This document shows, one piece after another, positions 42,962-53,060 of a DNA stretch of 64,000 nt. Source of the DNA: Brasenia schreberi (taxonomy: Eukaryota; Streptophyta; Magnoliopsida; Nymphaeales; Cabombaceae). Under the pieces are notes generated by a model. That model was not told where the DNA came from and did no database searches. It worked only from the letters and a program-made list of their open reading frames with translations. Position 1 is the first letter of the stretch. The number at the start of each line of letters is the position of its first letter. The stretch lies in contig JAYKKT010000061.1 in NCBI GenBank assembly GCA_036023115.1, positions 18,017,501 through 18,081,500 on the forward strand, given 5' to 3'. A program made the position numbers and the translations under genes.

Positions 42962-45829
42962 TTAGACTCGGAATAGGAGGTCTAAACCATAGGTCTCTTC
43001 TAAGACAGGCTCCGGGGCACCCTTGACCCAGGTGGTCACAGGAGGTGGCTCCGGCGGTATTCGGGGAGTATAGCCGATCCCATATCGGCTTGGATTGGCC
43101 CTAGGAAGGATGGGCTCTAGGAGACCCTGGTTTTGTGCCCCTAGACTTTTGTAGGGCGTGTAGCCCATGTTCAATAACATGTTCCACGACCTTTTGTTTT
43201 TTGAAAAGATGGGATATAAGTCGTGGTCCTGGAACATGCTATCGTCCATATTAGGCTCGTAGGGCCTTTTGTCCAGGGGTTTTGGAAATAGGGAACGCTT
43301 GGGTTTTCCTAGGAGGATTAGAGTCGGGAGGGGGCCTGCTTTAGGCGGCCCCTTCACACATACAACCTTCCTAGGGTTGTTCAACACGAGCCGAGGTGGC
43401 TCAACCATAATTTGCCCCAGGTTAGCCTCTTGGGCCTGGGAGCTTGATAAACAAGGGGAGTTTATGATCCCCTGAAGTTGTGGGTGACTCTCACCTAGGA
43501 TCACTACGACTTGGTCCCTAAAAGGGATTTTGACACACTTGTGGAAGGTGGATGGCACAGCGCACAAACTGTGTATCCAGGGTCTTCCCAGCAACAGGTT
43601 ATAATGGGGGTGGATGTCCAAGACATGGAACACCCCCGTGTGTTCGATCCCTCCCGTTTCCATTGGGAGTTCGATGGATCCTAAAGGCCTAGACGCATTC
43701 CCATCGTATCCAGTGATAATGATGGGGCTTGGGTTCACTGAAGTCAAGGTGACTCCGATTTTGTACGCCACGTGAAGTGGAAGGATGTTGAGCCCTCCTC
43801 CACCATCGACTAGGCACCTGTCCAGAGAGTGGTTGTTTAGAACCACCTCGATATGCAGGGCCTGGTTATGGGTTTCGTAGGGTCTATCTACATCATCTTC
43901 CGAAAAGGTGATGGGCGATTTTGCTCCTAACAAAGCCACTTGGGCAGACAAGGATTCCGGACTTATGTTCGAATCAACCTTGGCCCTTTCTAGAATTTTC
44001 TCTAAGACAAGTCTATGCCTAGGCGAGGTTTTGATAAGCTCTAGGATAGACATGTGAATAGGAATCTTTGAAAGGTGGTTTTCGAAATCATAAGGATTTA
44101 GGATGATTTTGTCCTTATCTGCTTTTGGCAGACCACTAGGGATACATGCTTTTGAGGGGCCAGGCACACTGACCACCTTTTGAGCACCTTGAAGGTGCGG
44201 GGGTTGGTAGATCCTCCCGGATCTAGTGACTTCCCCCACGACCAGCCTAGGGTTTGCGCTAGACTTGGCTCTAAGGATGAGCTGAGGAGAACCTTGGATT
44301 TTCAAAACTGGTTTTGGGGTTTCCACTTTTGATGGTCCCCGAATGACGACTTGTGCGGGCCTCTTGTATAATACAAGGATGGGCGCACAAGCAGGTCGAC
44401 CAGGTTCGGGCTTTTGCGCTAGTTCCTTGGAAATGGTGAGGGTACATACCTCCTTTCCTTTCCCACTGCCACTGGCGTGTTTGGGAAAGGGTTCCTTGAA
44501 GATAGCTTGAGGTGGCTCAGATTCCGCAGTGACCTGGAGCCGGCCCTCCGCTATCAAGTTCTCAATTTTATTTAGAAGAGAGAAGCACCGTTTGGTATCA
44601 TGGCCTTTAAGCCGATGATACTTGCAAAATCGGTTTAAATACCCCCCTTTGGACGTGACTCCTTCGGGGATTTCAGGGAGTTCGATCATGCCCTGGGCAA
44701 GTAGGAGGTCTAGGACTTCCGACACAGGTTGCCCCAGCGGAGTGTACTCCCGTTTTTCAATTGGTTTTGAAAAATTGCGTTCTCTCTTATTTTCTATTTT
44801 TTCAAAATTTTTAGAAGTGCCCGCCATGCCTGGATCCACCCGGACATTGGCGATTTTATGGGGCTTTGCCCCTTTGTCCGTTGTGGGCAGCCCATATGCG
44901 ATGGGCTTTTCCACACGCGTTTTGGGAACGGCACTTCCTTTCCATAAGTGGTCGTATGTCCCTTTTCGCAAGTTGGTTTCGAAAAGGGAGGCCTTTTTGA
45001 TCAACTTATGGAAAGTTGAAATCTCATGGAGCGAGAGAAGGGTTTTTAACTCGTTTTTGAAATTATCCAGGATGAGCATTACTGCGCATCCTTCGGATAT
45101 AGGCTCTCGCACTTGGCCTAAAAGAGACCTCCATCTTATAATGAAGGCATGCACGTCTTCGTTCATGCCTTGCTTTGTATCCCTTAGGGTATTCAGGGTT
45201 GGCGTGACTTCCACGTTGTGTGCAAATCTTTGCATGAAGCAGTTCGCTAACTCTTCAAAAGTAGCGAACTGGCTTAAGTCGTAGGAAGCCAGCCATTTGG
45301 CAGCTGTGCCTTTAAGGGATAGGGGGAACCAATACACCCATTTCATCGAGTCCTTTTTCTTCTTATGGGCTCGACGTGAGAAAAGCTGCAAGTGAGACCT
45401 AGGGTCTCCCATGCCATCATACCGATGGAAGTTCGGTATTTCATCGTCACTGTCTGTTTCGTAATCCATAGGAAGGAAATCAGACAGGGCGTAGCTTCTT
45501 TTCTCTTTATTTTGCCCTTTCAGCAGCTGCTGTAGGGCTTTACGGTCCTTTTGTGTGAAGGACTCGTGGTATTGGTTGCCTTCCATTACGGAGGCCTCTT
45601 TTTGCTTGCGAGGTTTTTCAATTTTCTTTTTAGGCCTTTGTTCACCGTTTGATGAACACGAATCGCCTACTTCAGCCTCTTGGCTGAGAGCATCGATTTT
45701 GGCCTCAAATTCCCTTCTCAAGTCCTCGATTTCATCTAGTTTTATTTTGTTTTTCAAAATCCTCCTAGAGTGAGAACTTGATGCGCATGAGCCTTGGCTC
45801 GACACTTCACTTGGATTGGATTTTGACAT
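42962..45829 (-). CDS. gag-pro: Gag-protease polyprotein of D (955 aa), intact
   Basis: Start at the ATG of MSKSNPSEVSS (45829). It has the same length and domain order as in A: Gag domain 130-290, CHHC knuckle 402-415, protease DGG at 675-677, GRPW at 749-752. I noticed one residue difference from A (VSVPG against VNVPG near residue 554). It ends FRV-TAA; the next in-phase codons are open into pol. Upstream codons of the same frame (to 45850) have no ATG. Confidence 0.93.
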   Translation of the reverse strand: MSKSNPSEVSSQGSCASSSHSRRILKNKIKLDEIEDLRREFEAKIDALSQEAEVGDSCSSNGEQRPKKKIEKPRKQKEASVMEGNQYHESFTQKDRKALQQLLKGQNKEKRSYALSDFLPMDYETDSDDEIPNFHRYDGMGDPRSHLQLFSRRAHKKKKDSMKWVYWFPLSLKGTAAKWLASYDLSQFATFEELANCFMQRFAHNVEVTPTLNTLRDTKQGMNEDVHAFIIRWRSLLGQVREPISEGCAVMLILDNFKNELKTLLSLHEISTFHKLIKKASLFETNLRKGTYDHLWKGSAVPKTRVEKPIAYGLPTTDKGAKPHKIANVRVDPGMAGTSKNFEKIENKRERNFSKPIEKREYTPLGQPVSEVLDLLLAQGMIELPEIPEGVTSKGGYLNRFCKYHRLKGHDTKRCFSLLNKIENLIAEGRLQVTAESEPPQAIFKEPFPKHASGSGKGKEVCTLTISKELAQKPEPGRPACAPILVLYKRPAQVVIRGPSKVETPKPVLKIQGSPQLILRAKSSANPRLVVGEVTRSGRIYQPPHLQGAQKVVSVPGPSKACIPSGLPKADKDKIILNPYDFENHLSKIPIHMSILELIKTSPRHRLVLEKILERAKVDSNISPESLSAQVALLGAKSPITFSEDDVDRPYETHNQALHIEVVLNNHSLDRCLVDGGGGLNILPLHVAYKIGVTLTSVNPSPIIITGYDGNASRPLGSIELPMETGGIEHTGVFHVLDIHPHYNLLLGRPWIHSLCAVPSTFHKCVKIPFRDQVVVILGESHPQLQGIINSPCLSSSQAQEANLGQIMVEPPRLVLNNPRKVVCVKGPPKAGPLPTLILLGKPKRSLFPKPLDKRPYEPNMDDSMFQDHDLYPIFSKNKRSWNMLLNMGYTPYKSLGAQNQGLLEPILPRANPSRYGIGYTPRIPPEPPPVTTWVKGAPEPVLEETYGLDLLFRV

Positions 45830-45856
45830 GCTTTTCAAGCTTTTTTTCAAAATTTC

Positions 45857-45882
45857 CTAAGTAACAGCAAAGAAAACAAGTT
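45857..45882 (-). promoter_or_regulatory. Splice-acceptor-like tract before D gag
   Basis: A T-rich tract ending TTACTTAG, 27 nt before the gag ATG. Confidence 0.5.
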
Positions 45883-45949
45883 AAAACGACACCTTTATAA
45901 GATTTTCGCAAGACTCCTACAAGTAAACTCGATTTTTGAAAAGGCTCAC

Positions 45950-45967
45950 GTCCCACCGGGCGTGCCA
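45950..45967 (-). other. Primer-binding site of D
   Basis: TGGCACGCCCGGTGGGAC on the minus strand. Confidence 0.82.
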
Positions 45968-45972
45968 ATCCC

Positions 45973-48900
45973 TGTAGACGCGCGAAAAATCCCCGCCTCT
46001 TCGCCTCTTTCGTGGCTTAGAGTGGATCTTATCGTGCGTCTAAGGCCTAGATATACAAACAGGGCGTGCCAGCTAGCTTACTTAAGCTAGCGAAGATATA
46101 TTAACACTGACTTCTAAACATGGCGACTGTGAGCAAGTGAGCTCTTGTCGTCGCAGACCTTCTTGCACCGATGCGCAAGGGTCAGTCTGTACGCTTTTGC
46201 AAAAAATCGAGTTTTAGGGAGAAAGTCTACGAAACGGTTCGAGGTGTCTATTTCGGGTCTTTAAGATGCGTTTGCATGTTTTTAGATCACGTGGATTTGT
46301 ACGTGCCTAAGTCTTTTCTTTTATCCCTTTTTGGGTCGCCTAGTTTGTGTGTTATGAACACTCCACTACATGGGCGAATTCGAGCGGGGGTTGCTTCGAT
46401 GCAATATGCGTCCTACCTCGTGGTATGGCGTAGATGCAATGCAAACTCACGCTACTCCAAAGGGAAAACCCGAAAATGTAAAGACAATGCTGAAGGGAAA
46501 TAACAGAAGGGAAATAACCGAAGGGAAATAACAGAAGGGAAATAACAGAAGGGAAATATGTATATATCTTATGTATATGAGCCCTTACTCGGGTCTTGCA
46601 AATAAGAGCGAAGGCTCAATGTGGGTGCGTGTTTGAATTGAAAGACTACTCACACGACAAGAAATGAAACCCAAATAGTATAGGTCGGCCCTTACTTGGG
46701 TCTTTCAAATAAGAGCGAAAGCTCAATGTGTGTGAGAGTGTTTAAATTGAAAGACTTACTCACACGACATGAAATGCAACCCAAATAGTATAGGTCGGCC
46801 CTTACTTGGGTCTTTCAAATAAGAGCGAAAGCTCAATGTGTGTGAGAGTGTTTAAATTGAAAGACAACACACCCAACTTAAACAAAACCCTTCGGAAATG
46901 AAATATATACGTACACTTATATATTAGGGGCTGATTAGGCCCGTGTGTGTTTGAAATTGTGCACGACTAAGAGAGTGCACGTGTGTGGTTGTGCCAAGCC
47001 ACGTTATTACAAGCGGGGGGAGACTATGCTCCGTTATTACAACCCCGTATCAAATTGAATTTCAAGCAAGTGTATGATCAAAGACCGAGTTTAGAAACTT
47101 ACAAGTAGCTGGTCCGTAGAGGTCTTGCTTGAGCGTGGCCTTGGCTTTGGGCTGCAAACGGGAGCTCCGCGAAGGTACGTGACCAAGAGTGCTGGCCGGC
47201 TGCAAATGGGCGCGGGATGGACGCCTCGAAGGGGGTCGGTGGCAAGTGGGCGGCGCCTCCAAGTAGGGAGTTTAGAGTGGCTGACTAAGTGGGTCTTAGG
47301 GTCACTAGGTAAGTTAGGGACTTAGGGAAACTGGACCTAAAAGGTGAGCTAGTGGGAAGGCCAAAGAGGACGCCTAGGGGGAGGTCGGCCGAATGGGAGG
47401 TGGTGGCTGAGTAGTGGCCAGCCACTTGGGTTATCCTAGGTTCGGCTAGGCTTAGGTGGTGGCGGCAAAGAGGCTGAGCTAAGGGGAAGATGGGTGGCTA
47501 AGAGTGGAGAGGTGGTAGAGAGTGGTTTTGAGGGAGTTAGGGGGACTTACCGAATGGGAAGAAGTGGCGGCAAAGGTGGCTGTCGGCTGGTGGAAGATGG
47601 GAGAAGGAGAGGGCCCGGCTGAGTGAGGTGGTGGCGTCCGGCTGGTGGGGCAGTGATGGTGGATGGAAGAGGGAGAGTGGCGGAGCAGGTGGCGGCTGGT
47701 GGGGCTGGAGCTGCTGGGAAGACGGGTGAGAGATGGGAGAGGAAGAGGGCCCGGCTGAGAGTGGAAAGTGGTTCCCACTTGGAAAACCCGCCCACAATGG
47801 GGGGGGTTTAAATAGGGGATGGGTAGGTCGGTTAGGGCTGGGTTGTGGGTAGTGGTTAGGTGGTTTAGGTAGGGTAGTATATAGATAAGGTTGGCTGGAT
47901 GGGATTGGGCCAGATATTTTAAAACTAGGTGTTTGGGAAAATCGTGGGCTAAGGGTGGTTTAGGGCTAGGTTAGGTGGTTGGGTTTTAGGGTGAGGTTTA
48001 GTGAGCTAGGTTAGGTGGTTTAGGCTAGGTTTAGGCTAGGATTAGGGAAATTAATCTAGGTTTAGGGAAGGATTAGGGGAGTGGGTTAGGTGATTAGGTT
48101 GGGATTAGGCCGGGATTAGGGAAGTGGGTTAGGTGATTAGGTTCAGATTAGGGGTGGATTAGGGGTTTAGGCTAGGTTTAGGCATTTTTGGCTAGGTTTA
48201 GGTGATGGAGCTCCCTTAGCATGGCCCATAAACCTTGATCACCCCATGTTGGTGCAGCCCTAGGTTAGGTTTTAGCTAATTACAAGCTTAAACCCACTCA
48301 ATTAGGCTAAACCACAAGATTAAACCCAAACTTGACACACAAGTCAAGCTTAATACAACACTCTTGATATTTATCACCCCCACTCTCTCTCATGCCCAAT
48401 ATCCCACGTGAATTTCAAGTGGGCCCCACCTCCATTTATGAGAAGGTGATGTGGGCCATGGATATGGATATTGGATTGGATTTCTGGGTCCAAATCTAAA
48501 TCCAAATCCACATATGGGTTTGGATTGGAATCTGGATATATATGGTCCAGATCCAATCCAAACTGAACTCTGACTCCTTCGGGCCGGGTTCGAGACGGAC
48601 GATTCGTGCGGGGCCTGACAGCATCAGTGCTCCGTCTGCGTTGGGTCTTCGCCAACATGGTCGCCCGCCTCCGTTTCTGCCTTCCGGAGATGACTTCAAA
48701 TGATATTTTGGTAAGAACAGGGTCTTGGACGTTCGAGATCCTGGGATGTGAATGAGATGCAAGAGATGCTGTGCCGGGCTCGACAGGTGCTCCGGTTCCG
48801 GGCTCTTCTTGGCTCTCCTGGTCCTGTCTTGATCGAGCCAAGCCACTTCGGGGTTTCAAAACATGTTTTAAAAGGGTTTTCAAAAGCTATATCATATGTT

Positions 48901-49042
48901 TTTTTGAAAGATAAAGTTTAAAACATATATACAGGGTTGGTTTGGAAGGCTCCTGGGTTTCCAAACTCAAAATGGCCCTTTGGGGCTGTTTGTATAAAAC
49001 CAGATTCGTTTAAGGAATTCGTGGGATTTCGGGGTGTTTACA
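45973..49042 (-). repeat. 5' LTR of D (3070 bp)
   Basis: Contains the U5 hairpin 46072-46091 and PBS-like decamer 46062-46071, three 110-bp units (about 46570-46866), micro-exon 47103-47151, first donor 47545-47550 and TATTTAAA 47807-47814. Differences from the 3' LTR include G/A near 46120, G/T near 47890 and C/T near 48497. Confidence 0.96.
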
Positions 49043-49047
49043 ATGGA

Positions 49048-51877
49048 TGGCTATTCAGGATATAACCAAATCAAACTAAGCCCACGAGATCAGGCTAAAA
49101 CCGCCTTTACAACCCCATGGGGCACGTACAGTTATACAGTCATGCCCTTTGGTTTGAAAAATGCTGGCGCCACGTACCAAAGAGCTATGACCTCGATCTT
49201 TCACGATCAAATTCATGAGCTCGTAGAGGTATATGTAGATGATCTCCTGGCTAAGTCAAAAACTCGATGCACTCATCTCGAATGCTTACAAAAGATTTTC
49301 GAAAGGCTTAGACTTTACAACATAAAGCTAAACCCTCAAAAGTGCGTATTCGGTGTAGAATCCGGTAAGCTTTTAGGATTTATGGTAAGCCAAAGGGGCA
49401 TAGAAGTCGACCCCTCTAAGTGTAGAGCCATCATAGACATGACTCCACCCTCCAATCTCACGCAGATTCGTAGCCTCCAGGGTCGCCTACAGTCCATTCG
49501 CAGGTTTATCTCAAACCTGGCAACTAGATGCAAACCCTTCAACAAGTTGCTGAGGAAGGATACGAAATTTTTATGGGATGACGAGTGCCAAAAATTATTT
49601 GAAAGGCTAAAAGCGTACTTTGTTAATCCCCCTGTTTTAAACCCTCCAAAACGAGGAAAACCTCTTCTACTTTACATTTTTGTGCATGCGAATGCCTTGG
49701 GAGCTCTGTTAGCTCAATACGAGGATGACACTCACAAGGAATGTGCCATATACTATCTTTCGAAAACTCTCCTGGCTTACGAAAGGAATTATCAGGCCAT
49801 GGAGAAGACGTGCTTGGCCCTAGTTTGGGCCTGCCAGAAATTTCGACACTATTTCCTAAATCATGAGATCTGGATAGTGTCAAAGCTTGACCCAATCAAG
49901 CACTTATTCGAAAAACCCATTCTCACGGGTAGATTGGGCAAATGGCAACTCCTTCTAATGGAGTATGATTTAAAATACCATCACCAGGTCTCCATTAAGG
50001 GGCAAGCCCTAGCAGACTATGTGGCTGACTTCCCCCTAGAAGATGCGTATCCCACACTCAATGAAATGCCTGATGAAGGCATATTGCAAAACCATTTTCA
50101 AAACCACATTCTGGCAAACTCTTTCGAAAAACAAGTGTGGAAGATGCACTTCGACGGGGCACGAAACCAACGAGGGGCCGGTGCCGGGATCATCCTCGTA
50201 TCCCCTGAAAAGGGAGAGATCCCCATAGCAATTCGCCTAGATTTCGAATGTTCCAACAATATAGCCGAGTATGAAGCACTCATACAAGGTTTAAAAGTTT
50301 CGAAAACTCTAGGGGTATCATGCATCGAGGTCTTTGGAGATTCACTCCTGGTCATAAACCAAGTTTTAAAAATTTGACAAGTTCAAAATGAAAAACTGCT
50401 TCCATATCACGAATTGGCCACCCGACTGGTCAAGTCATTCCAATCATGTACACTCACACACGTGGGAAGAGAGGATAATGGCGTTGCTGATGCCCTCTCA
50501 TCCCTGGGTTCAGCCCTGAGGGTTGATCCCACTATGGGAACCAGACCCCTTGAAATATGGCACGCACCCACTCCTTCCATACATGATTTGGAAATTTGCC
50601 AAAATAACACGGATCTGGATGAAAAACCTTGGTTTTATGACATAAAGCATTTTTTAGAAAACGGGGGATTCGCTGAAGACGCCACATCTAAAGATAAGGC
50701 ATTCATCCGAAAAATTTCTACCCAATACACGATTTTAGGCGGGGTTCTGTATAAAAAAAGTTTTACCGACATCTTACTAAGATGTGTCGACCTAGAGGAG
50801 GCTAGGACTCTTATGCACGAATTCCACGATGGAGAATGTGGAGGTCATGTCAATGCCAACATGATGGCAATGAAAATACTTAGAGCAGGTTATTTTTGGT
50901 CCACCCTGAGAAAAGATTGCCACGATCATGTTAGGAAATGTCATCCGTGTCAGGTGCATGGTCATGCCATCCATATCCCCTCATCATCACTGCATTCCAT
51001 AGTCAGCCCCTGGCCATTCACCATGTGGGCGTTTGATATCGTAGGACCAATTTCTCCAAAGGCATCGAATGGACACAGGTTCATTTTAGCAGCCACTGAG
51101 TATTTTTCCAAATGGGTCGAAGCCACCTCCCTGACCAACGTCCAGGGACAACACGTGGTAGCTTTTATTAGGAAAAACATCTTGGCTCGATTTGGAGTTC
51201 CAAGAGATCTCGTGTCCGATAATGGCACCCCATTCAAAAATGAGCGGATGGTCAAGCTGTGCAACAAGTATGGCATAAACCATCACTTCTCATCGCCTTA
51301 TTACCCTCAAGGCAATGGCCAAGCCGAAGCCACCAACAAGACTCTCATCAGCATTGTTGAGAAAACATTAGAAAAGGGTAGAACATGGCACGAGAAGCTG
51401 GATGAAGCCTTATGGGCTTATAGGACTTCCATCCGCACTCCCACAAATGCCACGCCCTTTGAGTTGGTCTACGGCACCAATGCCGTTCTCCCCATCCATA
51501 CACGTCTGCATTCATTTCACACATCCATTGCACTCAACCTCCCCATAGAGACACTTCAGCATGCTAGGATGGCCGAACTAGATCTATTAGATGAGAGGCG
51601 ACTCCTTGCTATGGACCATGCTCACGCATACCGGCAAAGGATCGCCCGACATTATGAGAAACATATGAAACCTCGCCACTTTGAAGTGGGAGAGCTCGTT
51701 TTGAAAATCATCCACCATCGTGGCCCACATCTACTTGGAAAGTAGCGGCCCAAGTGGGATGGCCCTTACGTCGTGCGTGGAACCACCACAAACAATTCTT
51801 ATTGGTTAACCGATGTCGAGGGTAGGAATTTAGTAGATCCCATAAATATTCAGTATTTGAAAAAGTATCACGTATAG
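49048..51877 (+). pseudogene. pol: C pol, 3' part: RT core to integrase
   Basis: It continues the frame broken at 34919. RT resumes at DGYSGYNQ, with MPFGLKNAGATYQRAM and YVDDLLAKS (YVDD at 49232-49243). Then come the degenerate native RNase H (LLLYIFVHANAL), the archaeal-type RNase H (HFDGA, AEYEAL, GDS), the HHCC finger, AFDIVGP, VSDNG and QAEATNK (exact D,D35E) and WDGPYVV, ending LKKYHV at TAG 51875-51877. Two stops interrupt it: TGA at 50375-50377 and TAG at 51743-51745. Both replace Trp codons (IWQV, GKW) through G>A. There is no frameshift in 2.8 kb. Confidence 0.92.
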
Positions 51878-53046
51878 GGTCTGAGTTAAATTCCCATTCT
51901 GCAAAAAAATATTTTTGGGAAAATCTATTTTGAAACTTCGAAATCAAGGACTCAAGGTGAGTTGTGTAAACCTGGATGAGAGAATCGACATTTTGTGAAA
52001 AAGGTAGAGCTTTTCAAATATGTGGTTACATTTCAAAATCCTTCTTTTTACAAAGAAAGGCCTAGTTCAATATAGCAAGATATTTACAAGTAGTATGTGC
52101 TATTTCTAAATAGGCTGATCTGGAATAGATCGAGTATGACCTTGGGATAAGTCTTCCCCTCTTCTCTTCTCCTTCCAAAAGGAAAACTTGGCCAAAATAA
52201 AGGGAAATTCCCACCAAAATCTCTTTCCAAAGAAAGAAACCTGAATCAAAAGAAAAAAATTGATTCTTCCATGGAAAAGAGGGATTAAAGAAAAAATACT
52301 CCCAAAGGGAGACCCTCTATGAAAAAAGAAAGAAAAAGGCCAAAAAGCTCAAAAGAGCAGTTTTCCGCCTTCTCTGCCTCAAACCACGGGACACTTCAGA
52401 AGGGACCGTGGTACTTCTTTCCCATCCCTACGACTTATCCCAAGCAAAACATGGTTCATTTCAGGGAATCCTAAAGTAAAAATAGGTTTACTTAACTTGA
52501 ATTTCATCTTGTTTGAGAATTCGACGTTTTAAGTAAGGAGTAGGAATTTTAAAAATGTAGCTTGTTTTCTCGTAAAACCTCTGCTAGTTTAGCAAGTGTC
52601 GAGGCTCAAGTAAAGGCAAACACGAGGAGCTGAAGGTCCTTAGGATCAACGGTTCAAAAAGGTTTTTTCCTTCTAAAAACGAATTTTCCAAAAACTCGAA
52701 CATCGAGCATACATAAGGCCCGATCACTTGGAGCAGCAGGTCTTCATAAAAGTCTCAAAGTTCGACCATATGATTTGGTCTCTAGGAGATCGCCCTTTCT
52801 AACACCTCATCCATATCATGCACCTTTGCATATCCACGCATGAACATTTCATATATGATCTCCACTTAGGGCTAGATCCATAGAAAGTCCCCTTTTGGCA
52901 AAAAAATCCCCTCCTATCGGGTTTTTAAAAGAAAGGTTCTTTTTCTCAAAATTTGGGACGATCCCATATTCTCAAGATCAAATCCGGGAGAAAACAAACA
53001 AGGGTGTTATCTTCTTCGCCATTATCCAAATCAATTTGGATAATCC
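51878..53046 (+). other. 3' untranslated region of C
   Basis: About 1.2 kb, homologous in reverse to the 3' UTRs of A, D, E and F. It includes CTCCC-AAA-GGGAG (52299-52311). I see no supportable ORF on either strand. Confidence 0.7.
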
Positions 53047-53060
53047 CAAAGAGGGGCATC
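53047..53060 (+). other. Polypurine tract of C
   Basis: CAAAGAGGGGCATC directly before the 3' LTR. Confidence 0.88.

Larger units (their letters stand above)
34920..49042 (-). mobile_element. Element D: young full-length Tat-like element (14,123 bp)
   Basis: A minus-strand copy in the C RT gene. LTRs are 34920-37988 (3069 bp) and 45973-49042 (3070 bp), with about six differences by eye; the interior is 7984 bp, the same as A. gag-pro is intact, and pol has a single frameshift in a T run. It is the best-preserved element in the window. Confidence 0.96.

Noticed and set aside
16900..49042. A and D as one segmental duplication
   Set aside because: They have different 5-bp duplications, different hosts (B array, C RT) and different LTR structures, so they are independent insertions.
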